The notes below the pieces were generated by a model, which was not told the origin of the DNA, ran no database searches, and worked only from the letters and a program-made list of their open reading frames with translations. From the NCBI GenBank assembly GCA_009663005.1, contig VIGQ01002252.1:20001-35000 (forward strand): 15,000 bases of DNA, in the 5' to 3' direction. Position 1 is the first letter of the stretch, and the number at the start of each line of letters is the position of its first letter. Of this stretch, positions 8,415-15,000 are shown piece by piece. The translations under genes and the position numbers were made by a program. The DNA comes from Actinidia chinensis. Its lineage: Eukaryota > Streptophyta > Magnoliopsida > Ericales > Actinidiaceae.

Positions 8415-8599
8415 ACCCATAACTTAATAAGTACACATCCTAAACTTTGGTGCGATGCGTCACTATAGATTACAAAATCTCCCCAGCTGGAAGGAATAGT
8501 CAATACAGTAACCGAAACCAACCTAGCCTTTAATTCTTGAAAACTCTGCTCACACACATCGGACCATTCATACTTTTACATCTTCCCAGTAAGTCTAGT
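8415..8599 (-). pseudogene. Truncated RNase H start of relic B
   Basis: After RT, the phrases EWSDVCEQSFQELKARLVS (in pieces) and then GDFVIYSDASHQSLGCVL (about 8478-8426) match the beginning of the Ty3/gypsy RNase H domain, including the first catalytic aspartate in YSDAS. The homology stops a few codons later and the rest of RNase H and the integrase are absent. This marks the left break of relic B. Confidence 0.8.
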
Positions 8600-9440
8600 C
8601 AATGGCATAGCAGCGATGAAAAATTTTGGAAAATCGACGATAATAACCCTGCCAAACCAAAGAAGAAAGAAACTTCTAAACTTCTGAAACAATGGAGGTC
8701 GTTGACAATTTACCATGATTCCACCTTTTGGGATCAACACAAATACCATCCACCCAGAAATAAAATATCACAAGAAAACAACATTATCCAACCAAAATCA
8801 CATTTGATTAGTTTAACAAACCACCTCTTTTATCGTAACGTTTGCCAATTGCAATACGTAAATGATGAATATGATTTCCCGGCTATGAGGAGTATATCAG
8901 AATATCATCAATAATAAAATAATAATATATCGAGATATTGGCTGAAATACCATATCAGAAAATCCAAAAAAACAGGGTTGGGACATTTGTCCAACAAACC
9001 AAAAGGCCATAAACCAGAAATTCATTAATGTTTGTATCTAGTTGAAAGCAGTTTTTGAACATCACATCTCTCCCTTTCAATTGATGATACCCAGATCTAA
9101 GATCAATCTAGAAAATACCGAAGCACCCTGCAATGATTCAAATAAGTCATCAATACGAGGGTAAGGGTATTATTACGCATTGTACCGATTGAGTGACGGA
9201 ATCAAGTACATAATCTCATTGTGCCATTCCTTCTTCTTTACAACAGCACTGGAGCTCCCCAAGGTGATACACTTGGTAATAAAACCCCAATGAAGTCAAT
9301 CTGCAATTGATCTTCAATCTTTTAGTTCAACTGGAGCCATTCAATATGGTGAAATAGTATAGGAGTAGACCCTGACACTAATTCAACAAAAAACTTTTCT
9401 TCCCTATCTGGTATATCCCTGGTAAATCTTCAAGAAACAA
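8600..9440 (-). pseudogene. Reverse transcriptase pseudogene of relic B
   Basis: In order on the minus strand, and in changing frames: EDLPGI, then PDREEKFFVELVSGSTPI (about 9415-9360), PY-stop-MAPVELKD, VVKKKEWHN, YPYPRIDDLFESLQGASVFS (about 9175-9110), GYHQLKGRDV (about 9095-9065), PFGLLDK, and the catalytic box IDDILIYSS (8912-8886) with both aspartates intact. Further on come GICVDPKR and GYYRRF (the connection region). These match the plant Ty3/gypsy RT consensus along its whole length. Numerous stops and frame shifts make it inactive. Confidence 0.9.
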
Positions 9441-9734
9441 ATTGAAACACTCGGCACCACAAGAAATTCTGCAATTTAACTTATGGTTTATCGCGATTAT
9501 CAGTCACATGTGCTAAGTAACCCTAACAAAACCCTTAATAAGTAATTCCTCACCTTCAATGCAGAAAAAAGACAATTTGGAGTAATTATTTTGATCACCA
9601 AAAAATTTGAATCCAGGCTCATTCGATCGACAAAATACCACTTCCTTTTTAAAATAGTCAATATAAGATGTATGATGATAGCCAATCCCTAACCATGTGA
9701 CATCGAAAATCGCAAATAGCAAGGAGACACTAAA

Positions 9735-10253
9735 TCAACATATAAACTCTCTATCGACCACACATAACACACAACTACTATATATCATATCTACGCGCAC
9801 AATATCCCCAACAGGAGTTGATATAGATAAACATTGATCTAATATTACCATGGGTCGATCTAAATGCATAGCAAATGATAAAGATACATTCAAATGAGTA
9901 GAACCAGAATCTATCAATATATGTGCATCTTTACCATAAATAAAGAGTATAACTGTAATAACATCGGGATTCGCCTGAGCATCCTGACATGTCATATAAA
10001 ATACTTGAGCCTGAGTATGCAATCTACTGGATCCTGTAGTTGATCCTCTACCTTTCTGATGACTCCGAGAAGTAGCCCGACTACTACTAGACATAGGACG
10101 AGCTGAAGACGTAGCACCAGACCTCAATGGGCAATATCGTATTACATGTCCAGGCTGATTGCAGTGAAAACATCTAACCAGACTCTGAGTAGTATAATTA
10201 TGAGCTATATGTCTAGTAGCACCACATCTGTAACACTTAAACTTAGAACCCAA
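9735..10253 (-). pseudogene. Zinc knuckles and aspartic protease of relic B
   Basis: This is the longest open frame in the window (172 codons). Residues 7-20 form a zinc knuckle whose last cysteine is replaced by tyrosine (CYRCGATRHIAHNY). Residues 28-41 form a complete CCHC knuckle (CFHCNQPGHVIRYC). After a serine-rich linker, residues 111-120 read HILIDSGSTH, the retropepsin active site with catalytic Asp115 (codon 9911-9909). The following SFAMHLDRP and STPVGDIVRVD match the rest of plant Ty3/gypsy protease. Upstream the frame is broken near 10253-10440, and downstream a stop at 9735 cuts it before the ILGMDWL box. That box can be read with changes (FDVTWLGIGYHH) in the next frame at about 9700-9660. 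Confidence 0.85.
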
Positions 10254-10445
10254 TCCACTAGAAGATGCAATACTCCATTGCTAGGATTGTTGCATCTAAA
10301 AACTAAAAAAACTCTGACCTTTAAAATCATCGGGACTCTGTCTACTCTAACCTCCACTAGGCCTAAAACTCTAGGTTTGTTGCTTTGACAATCCCGTTCC
10401 CAATCGTAAAGGGTCAAACCAACTCTTCTTATATTGTCCCTGCTC

Positions 10446-10885
10446 TTATTTGCACTCATTCAAACCCTTTTGCACTATCTTTGCTTTGCTTACCAAGTTT
10501 GCATAATTGATAATCTCAAATGGCTCAACTCTTCTCCTTATATCTGTATTCAAACCATCTAAAAATCTCTGGCATTTTGCCTCCTCTGTCCTAACCAAAT
10601 CCGGTGCAAAACGAGGGAGGAAAAACACTTTATAAACTGATCTTCAAAGTTGCTAACAAACATCTGACCTTGCTTCTCATGGATAAAAGCATGTTCTTGC
10701 TCATATCGATATGCCATAGGGAAGTAATGATCATTAAAAGCTTCAACAAATTCTGTCCATGTAACCACTTTCGAAGTAGATGGTTGTGGAGCATTCAATG
10801 GAGGTGTAGTCAATAGTCTCTTAGTAACATCCCACCAATATCTGGCCTCGCCATTCAACCTAAACAAGGATACAACGGTTCAAAA

Positions 10886-10890
<5 letters not shown>
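10446..10890 (-). pseudogene. gag pseudogene of relic B (retrotransposon gag domain)
   Basis: The first open piece, from 10867, begins FRLNGEARYWWDVTKR and contains TWTEFVEAFNDHYFP, the hallmark of the retrotransposon gag (capsid) domain. A frame shift near 10610-10625, at a CCTCCCTC run, moves the frame to a second piece (10628-10446) with RFAPDLVRTEEAKCQRFLDG and VEPFEIINYANLVSKAKIV. That piece continues the same domain in the correct order. It ends at a stop just after GLNECK. The part upstream of 10867 fades quickly. Gag would build the virus-like particle; this copy cannot. Confidence 0.85.
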
Positions 10891-10916
<26 letters not shown>

Positions 10917-11279
10917 TCAATAGCGTTGTGCTATTATATGTGTATTCTTAAAACCAAGGCATATTCTTATTATATGCATCTTTAAAAGGCTACTATTATT
11001 TCTCATATATTTGAAGATGACGAGTTGCTCAAAGAGAGTTCGGAAAGATAAAAATGGTTGCAAGAGAAAAGATCCACTTCAACTTAAAAGTGTACTAAAA
11101 GTGGCAGACAATATTGATTCACTATCAACTGGTCCTTTAGTTAAAATGGAAAGAATCAATTCGATTGGTGTTGACAACTTTTTTTGTGTTTTGCCTCCTT
11201 GATTTGTGGATCTCGTCAATAGTTTGAAAACGGGCATTATTTCAATTTCGTACTTGGAAGAGTTTAAATTTCAGAAACA
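10891..11279. other. No recognised gene
   Basis: A 63-codon plus-strand open frame at 11011-11202 has a lysine-rich start and no domain I recognise. It could belong to the degenerate 3' part of the plus-strand element that follows, but no polymerase or integrase motif supports that. A small repeated word, AAAACCAAGGC, occurs near 10888 and 10951. Confidence 0.45.
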
Positions 11280-11295
11280 AGCGAAGTTGTTGATA

Positions 11296-11326
<31 letters not shown>

Positions 11327-11583
11327 AAATTCAGTATCTCAAGACAAACTCGAGACTGAGTTTTTCTCAGTAGAGAAGAATGATGCGGAACAAAAATGCA
11401 CATTATTATTTATTGATTCTTGTACTTTATAATTAGTTGTCTTTTTATTTTAAATTAATTAGGATTTATTTGATTTAAGTCATTTTGCCTATTCCTATTG
11501 GGCCTAATTAGTAGTAGTCCATTAGGTCTATTTTATTCTAATAGTTTTAGAGCATATTATTTTTAGGGTTAGGTTATTTTCTC

Positions 11584-11591
11584 TATTTAAA
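11584..11591 (+). promoter_or_regulatory. TATA-type box of the LTR
   Basis: TATTTAAA is flanked by CTC and GAGA and is followed 40 bases later by AATAAA. Transcription would start near 11615 if the promoter were active. There is no evidence of activity beyond the motifs. Confidence 0.4.
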
Positions 11592-11630
11592 GAGATTTTG
11601 GTTATAATTTGTAGACAAATTATGATTATG

Positions 11631-11636
11631 AATAAA
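11631..11636 (+). terminator. Polyadenylation signal in the LTR
   Basis: AATAAA lies shortly downstream of the LTR TATA box. In an LTR this would direct polyadenylation of the element transcript at the end of the R region. Confidence 0.35.
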
Positions 11637-11669
11637 GAGAAAAACGATTGTTTTTTCTTTCCTCTCCAA

Positions 11670-11751
11670 TCTTCGATTCTGGCGGATGCCAAACTTTTTC
11701 CTCCCCTTCTTCTTTGATTTTGGCGGATGCCAAACTTCCCCCTCCCTTCTA
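11670..11751 (+). repeat. 41-bp imperfect tandem repeat in the LTR
   Basis: Unit 1 (11670-11710) and unit 2 (11711-11751) share TCTT(C/T)GATT(C/T)T followed by GGCGGATGCCAAACTT, then a pyrimidine-rich tail. The shared core GGCGGATGCC occurs at 11681 and 11722. The repeat lies in the part of the LTR-like segment that would be transcribed (R or U5). Confidence 0.8.
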
Positions 11752-11895
11752 CATTCTTGTTCCAATTATCTACTTTTTTTCTTGTTTGATCGTAAAATTT
11801 CAATTTTATTGTTGTCCTGCGTCAGAATAATTATTCCCCAGCTGTTGGATTAGTAGTAAAACCTCATCCAACACAAAATAGCACAAACACAACAA

Positions 11896-12073
11896 CTAAT
11901 CCTTCCGTTCATGGTCCTTTGATTGCTGTGTCGGCAAGTGGCACGACAAGTCTAAAACTTCAATCCCATGTTCTATAAAAATAGGAGAAGGGGTATTTTG
12001 AGGTCCACCACCCTCTAATATTTCCTTATCTCCGGTTGATCTTCTCAAATCTATGCCTTCAATATCATCAAGG
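11896..12073 (-). CDS. Possible terminal exon
   Basis: The acceptor is TTTGTCTATGCTTGTAG, very good. One base plus 58 codons end in TAG (11898-11896). The composition is coding-like, with acidic and Gly/Pro-rich phrases such as DDIEGIDLRRSTGDKEIL, GGGPQNTPSP and IEVLDLSCHLP. The upstream exon would need to end with two bases; neither candidate exon upstream does. The downstream neighbour is the LTR-like segment, so the gene's 3' end may have been changed by the insertion. Confidence 0.35.
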
Positions 12074-12572
12074 CTACAAGCATAGACAAAGTGTGGACAT
12101 CAATTATGCAACAAATAAGAGATTAGGTGGTACCTGCTATGTCAGGCCAAATTATGACCAGAAGAAAAAGGGAGTACATACAATTTTATTTCGTTGGCTT
12201 TCTTCCCTAGCCAGTTAATGGTTCCACATCTGATTTTTTCTATAAAAAAATCACGCACATACAAAACAAAAAGAAAAAGAAAAAGCAAGTATCAGATGAA
12301 ATTACAACTAAGATGATCTCAACATAAAGAATCTTCATCCCTTATGAATTTATAAATCGAGTATAAACTATCTATAGCCTTGGAAAGGATTTTCCAACAA
12401 GAATTATGAATAAACCCGTAATAGACCCTTTAATTATCAATTGTATTTCATAACACAATGGTCAAAGGGATCATTAATAACCTAGCATATATATCATCTG
12501 CATATGAAACTACAAGTAGATAATGCTTTGCAAAACCAAGAGACAATGCACTCCGAATATCAAGTCACTCAC
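12074..12572. other. No exon seen; probable intron or spacer
   Basis: On the minus strand this is T-rich and ends in the strong acceptor at 12074, as expected of an intron. No coding-like segment with two splice sites was found. A 60-codon plus-strand open frame at 12036-12218 is antisense to the terminal exon and is treated as a shadow. Confidence 0.45.
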
Positions 12573-12741
12573 TGTCTCTTTTAAATCCATAGATTTGGTG
12601 ATTAGTGTGAGGTTCAAAAAGCTGTTACGGCTGTCACTTCTAATTGTTTCTTTTCTAGCTTCGCTCTCTATGTAGTTACTATGGAAACCAAATAGAATGC
12701 TGCCCCTCGAAATCTCTAGATCAAGTGGATGTAAGGAGTTG
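12573..12741 (-). CDS. Possible further exon, not in phase with its neighbours
   Basis: The acceptor is ACTTTATATTAG and the donor ACA|GTGAGT is perfect. One base plus 56 open codons include LHPLDLEISRGSILFG and SEARKETIRSDSRNSFLNL. The frame stays open on both sides (12899-12510), so openness is partly local. It needs a two-base overhang from upstream, which exon 6 does not give. Confidence 0.25.
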
Positions 12742-12808
12742 CTAATATAAAGTACAAGCAAGAGGTGACTCATCTCAAGTAGGAGGTTTCTCCAAGCATC
12801 AAAAGTCC

Positions 12809-12852
12809 AAAAAAGCATAAGCGTGAGGTGAAAAAAGCATAAGCGTGAGGTG
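12809..12852. repeat. Perfect 22-bp tandem duplication
   Basis: The unit AAAAAAGCATAAGCGTGAGG plus TG is present twice (12809-12830 and 12831-12852) with no difference. It lies in a probable intron of the minus-strand gene. The exact identity indicates a very recent slippage event. Confidence 0.95.
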
Positions 12853-13203
12853 AAAATAGCCTGAAGGGTAATTAATCTAAGCATAACGTGTCCTAACATG
12901 CCTTGCTACAAATGCTGGATGCAATACGAGATGATCTTCCACCAATTATGAGGTTTCAAACACATCTCTTCCACTAAGTGGTTCATCCTTAAACTAATTG
13001 CAGTGATACACAATTAAAACTCTTAATCAAGTAAAATTTTACAACATAAGCATGTGATGGATATTGGAGAACGTGGGGTATTACAAAAGAATTGGCTGGT
13101 ATCAAGCGGTGTGGAGGCTGACATAGTGCGACTTTTTTACAACAAATTCAATCATAGGAAGGGGCACTGCCAGAGAGTACTGGTTACCTTTATAGGATTA
13201 TAC

Positions 13204-13331
13204 GAAGTTCACAAACAGCATATCTCCAGGATTACAAACCATAGCTTCATCACTATTGATACGTGTCAAAAACATAATAGAAGGCTGCAATTGCTCCACT
13301 GTTGATAAGGCCTGTCCTTGGTGAAGAATAC
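13204..13331 (-). CDS. Candidate exon 6 of the unidentified gene (128 nt)
   Basis: The acceptor is GTGGGACAG and the donor AACTTC|GTATAATCC. It reads ILHQGQALSTVEQL, PSIMFLTRINSDEAM and PGDMLFVNF. A stronger-looking donor, AAAG|GTAACC, lies 17 bases further on but would include an in-frame TAA. Without splicing the frame continues open for about 30 codons after that TAA, which could be a sign of a premature stop in a pseudogene. Confidence 0.5.
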
Positions 13332-13466
13332 CTGTCCCACTACACCGCTCACCCTTTGAAGCCTCCGGAGAAATTCATAGAAAAAGTAAATAAATGAATA
13401 AATTGCGGCTACCAGTCTGTAGGAATATATCAAATAAACTGGAAAATAAATTAGGTGATAGCCTAC

Positions 13467-13661
13467 CTGTTGAGGAGAGGATTTTGTTTCTGATGGAGTT
13501 GAGGAGAGGATTAAGCAACTGAAATTTTTCAAGACAATAATCAGTAGACTTCTCATTGTCCAAATGATAAAATGGATCTGTCCAATAGGCAGACCACCCT
13601 CTAGACGCGAAGGAGGGGTCACACATTATCTCTGGTCCTCCATGATAATTGAATATTTCCA
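13467..13661 (-). CDS. Candidate exon 5 of the unidentified gene (195 nt)
   Basis: This is the longest exon, with 64 open codons. It contains NYHGGPEIMCDPSFASRGW, YWTDPFYHLDNEKSTDY and CLEKFQLLNPLLNSIRNKIL, a varied, protein-like composition. The acceptor is GGTAAAAG, with a weak pyrimidine tract; the donor is the consensus TCAACAG|GTAGGCTATC. The one-base overhang G joins GT of the next exon to give glycine. Confidence 0.5.
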
Positions 13662-13729
13662 CTTTTACCAGTCCCAAGCTTCACTCAAACATGATTTTTT
13701 AGAAACAAACCACTTCAACCCTCAAACAC

Positions 13730-13769
13730 CTGCAGGCAAATACATGAACCAAGACTTCTCCCTGTGCCA
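13730..13769 (-). CDS. Candidate exon 4 of the unidentified gene (40 nt)
   Basis: The acceptor is TATTCTGCTAATACAG, very strong; the donor is CTGCAG|GTGTTTGAG. It reads WHREKSWFMYLPA plus one base. Another frame (AQGEVLVHVFACR) is equally open but does not join onward in phase. The intron after it is only 68 bases, near the lower limit for plants. Confidence 0.4.
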
Positions 13770-14077
13770 CTGTATTAGCAGAATATAAAATCATGTTCAA
13801 GAAGATGGTTCCTTACCAATAATAGTCCCAAAGCGGGCTGATAGTATAAGATAAGATGAAATCACAAGTATTTCAAGATGGTAGACAAAGAACAGCTTCA
13901 TATGACAAAACTGCTCCAAGTTACAAATCAAGAATCATATATTCCTCATGTATTTATCAAAACATGCATCTTAATCACCTGTACAACCAGATCAAGAGAA
14001 AAATATAGAAGGAAAAAACAGAATGCATATTTTCAATCTTCTCTGAATGGCATTTTTATATCAGCTTAAATACTTAC

Positions 14078-14162
14078 AAATGTAGTTTGGTGGAAAACCA
14101 AATAGTAATTACTTCTTGACATTCTTGCACCATATCCCTCTCCAAACTTATCATGAATGGAA
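14078..14162 (-). CDS. Candidate exon 3 of the unidentified gene (85 nt)
   Basis: The acceptor is GAGAGAAAATCAG and the donor is the consensus ACATTT|GTAAGTATTT. One base plus 28 codons are open, including KFGEGYGARMSRSNYYL and ending FHQTTF. The composition, rich in Gly, Tyr, Ser and Arg and clearly less AT-rich than its flanks, is coding-like. This is one of the best supported exons. Confidence 0.5.
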
Positions 14163-14295
14163 CTGATTTTCTCTCAGAATATTACAAGCTAACGCTGCTT
14201 CAATCATCTGACTTTGACAAAAATGGATGATTCTTACATGTTCCCTGTCCCAGCGAAAACAAAATATGCACAACTGGCATTTCCGATTCGAAGGC

Positions 14296-14720
14296 CATGT
14301 ATGGTGTCCGTGTCAACAACCAAATTAGACGTGTCCTTTTTTTAACCAGACTCGCAAATCAATGTAAAATGTGTACACTCTCAAGATACTCAATCTTGTA
14401 GGACACGAGAGACACTGTTAGGACACACTGAAGACAACCTCAGGGCACTTTTTTTAGTTCTTTTGTTAGAACACTGTGAATGATGTAATGACTATGTCAA
14501 TGATGGACTATATGAGATTATGTAATTTTATTTGAACCTTTTTGCATTTTTTATTATTTTGATTAAACATCAACTATATAATAAGTGCAATATATTTTTA
14601 TAACGTCTTTGGTGTCCACCATCTTTCGAAAATTTGGGTGTCAAAGTGTAGATGTTGTATTGGTGCCGTGTTGTGTATCCATGTTTGTGTTGGATGCTAC
14701 ATGTCCTTGTCCATGCGTGC
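14296..14720. repeat. GACAC/GTGTC-rich repetitive segment inside an intron
   Basis: GGTGTCCGTGTCAAC (14304), GACGTGTCC (14329), GGACACGAGAGACAC (14401), GGACACACTG (14421), GGTGTCCACC (14609), GGTGTCAAAG (14638) and several CATGTCC or TTGTCC words crowd into about 425 bases. TAGGACAC is repeated with a 20-base period at 14399 and 14419. The segment makes the 647-base intron unusually long. It may be a degenerate transposon fragment. No ends or target duplication were found. Confidence 0.45.
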
Positions 14721-14809
14721 TACACAAAGCTAGTTCATATGTGTAGATAACCCATTTAGCAGTCTAAAAAACACGTAAGTATAGGAAAAGAAAAAATCAC
14801 GAAAGCAAC

Positions 14810-14841
14810 CTGCCAAAGACAAAAATTACTGGAGGGTCATC
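14810..14841 (-). CDS. Candidate exon 2 of the unidentified gene (32 nt)
   Basis: The acceptor is TTCACGTTGTAG and the donor is GGCAG|GTTGCT. It reads DDPPVIFVFG plus two bases (AG). The two-base overhang is completed by the first T of the next exon to give serine. Confidence 0.4.
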
Positions 14842-14925
14842 CTACAACGTGAATAATTTTTTATGCTCATAACACAAAGAATGTGGCGGCCTCACACAAA
14901 GGAGTACACAAAAAAAATGATATAC

Positions 14926-14949
14926 ATTAGAATGTGTAAAGATTTTCAT
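14926..14949 (-). CDS. Candidate exon 1 of the unidentified gene (24 nt)
   Basis: The acceptor is TGCCCTCCTTGTCAG, with a good pyrimidine tract; the donor is AAT|GTATATC. It reads MKIFTHSN in phase 0. The ATG is probably not the start, because a strong acceptor precedes it directly. Its small size makes it uncertain alone; phase agreement with the next exon supports it. Confidence 0.35.
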
Positions 14950-15000
14950 CTGACAAGGAGGGCATAAATGTTTCTTGTTAAATTTGGAAAGTCCCAAAAC

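Larger units (their letters stand above)
8415..10890 (-). mobile_element. Ty3/gypsy retrotransposon relic B (gag, PR, RT, start of RNase H)
   Basis: Read on the minus strand, the order is gag (10890-10446), two zinc knuckles (10235-10130), protease (about 9990-9600), RT (about 9440-8600) and the first strand of RNase H (to about 8426). This gag-PR-RT-RH order places it in Ty3/gypsy. It is better preserved than relic A, with several long open pieces and intact catalytic motifs in PR and RT, but frame shifts and stops separate them. Integrase and the 3' LTR are missing at the left, and the N-terminal part of gag and the 5' LTR are not recognisable at the right. It differs enough from relic A to be a separate family or lineage. 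Confidence 0.9.
11280..11860 (+). mobile_element. 3' end of a third retroelement: possible pol tail plus LTR
   Basis: At about 11306-11330 the phrase KYLIRWHG resembles the chromodomain core of plant chromoviruses (typically YLIRWKGLP). It is followed, in another frame, by QDKLETEFF and ending KNDAEQK (about 11340-11400), which resembles the polyprotein C-terminus near its stop. An AT-rich LTR-like segment then begins. It has a TATA-type box TATTTAAA (11584-11591), a polyadenylation signal AATAAA (11631-11636) 40 bases later and a repeated GGCGGATGCC motif. TATA and AATAAA this close together fit the U3-R junction of an LTR. LTR ends and target duplications were not found, and the polyprotein match is short. 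Confidence 0.45.
11896..14949 (-). pseudogene. Unidentified spliced gene, partial, possibly decaying
   Basis: On the minus strand six segments with GT-AG splice sites join into one stop-free frame: 14949-14926, 14841-14810, 14162-14078, 13769-13730, 13661-13467 and 13331-13204 (504 bases, 168 codons). Intron phases agree at all five junctions and the introns are 84, 647, 308, 68 and 135 bases long. Short phrases are FTHSN and DDPPVIFVFG, then KFGEGYGARMSRSNYYL, KSWFMYLP, GGPEIMCDPSFASRGWSAYW, LLNSIRNKIL and PGDMLFVNF. I do not recognise the family. The 5' end is outside the window. Downstream, possible exons at 12741-12573 and 12073-11896 (ending in TAG) do not join in phase, and reading straight on past 13204 meets TAA after one codon. 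So the gene is either incompletely resolved or a pseudogene. Choosing splice sites by eye leaves room for error. Confidence 0.45.

Noticed and set aside
8537..8914. 125-codon plus-strand open frame
   Set aside because: It is exactly antisense to the reverse transcriptase pseudogene of relic B, which explains the region fully.
8415..10890. Integrated pararetrovirus (caulimovirid) instead of a retrotransposon
   Set aside because: Zinc knuckle, protease and RT alone would fit both, but the capsid part matches the retrotransposon gag domain and no movement-protein-like region is seen. Ty3/gypsy is the simpler reading.
12910..12993. Coding-like block reading KDEPLSGRDVFETS then TAA on the minus strand
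   Set aside because: An in-frame TAA lies 15 codons after the acceptor and no suitable donor precedes it with the phase needed downstream. It may still be a broken exon.
13817..13837. A 21-nt microexon candidate with excellent acceptor (ACTATCAG) and donor (TTG|GTAAGG) on the minus strand
   Set aside because: The intron to the next exon would be only 47 bases, below what plants normally splice, and skipping the segment still gives a phase-consistent gene model.
1..15000. tRNA genes, CRISPR arrays, telomeric repeats or bacterial-type operons
   Set aside because: No tRNA B-box with a matching A-box, no regularly spaced identical repeats and no ribosome-binding-site plus gene clusters were seen on either strand by eye.

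Overview
The window looks like gene-poor nuclear DNA from a flowering plant, probably a eudicot. It is strongly AT-rich, no long intact reading frame is present, several plant-type Ty3/gypsy (Metaviridae) retrotransposon relics lie nested together, and plant-style splice signals flank short AT-poor coding-like segments at the right-hand end. No tRNA, rRNA, CRISPR array or bacterial-type operon was seen.

Layout. Positions 1-1745 are intergenic, with one weak exon candidate on the minus strand (149-253), a small GC-rich patch (690-770) and a foldback, MITE-like hairpin (about 1228-1405). Positions 1746-2674 form a non-autonomous DNA transposon with 15-bp terminal inverted repeats and an imperfect 8-bp target duplication (hAT-like). 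Positions 2683-5070 hold AT-rich sequence without genes, a GA-rich tract and a recent 61-bp tandem duplication. Positions 5382-7290 carry Ty3/gypsy relic A on the plus strand (gag, protease, start of reverse transcriptase). Its gag is interrupted by a second copy of a segment that also lies upstream, in the probable leader or LTR. Positions 7300-8270 look like an LTR or leader with a TATA box, a purine-rich leader and a cluster of TTCCAACGC words. Positions 8415-10890 carry Ty3/gypsy relic B on the minus strand (gag, two zinc knuckles, protease, reverse transcriptase, start of RNase H), so A and B are arranged tail to tail. Positions 11280-11860 look like the 3' end of a third, plus-strand element (possible chromodomain tail followed by an LTR).

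The right end (11896-14949) is the most interesting part. On the minus strand, six short segments with good splice sites join into one open frame of 168 codons with consistent intron phase. This suggests a real, possibly decaying, plant gene whose 5' end lies beyond the window. I do not recognise the protein. Two further exon candidates lie downstream but do not join in phase.

I found no new system that can be claimed with confidence. The best leads are the unidentified spliced gene, the duplicated leader segment inside relic A's gag, the hAT-like element and the TTCCAACGC cluster.
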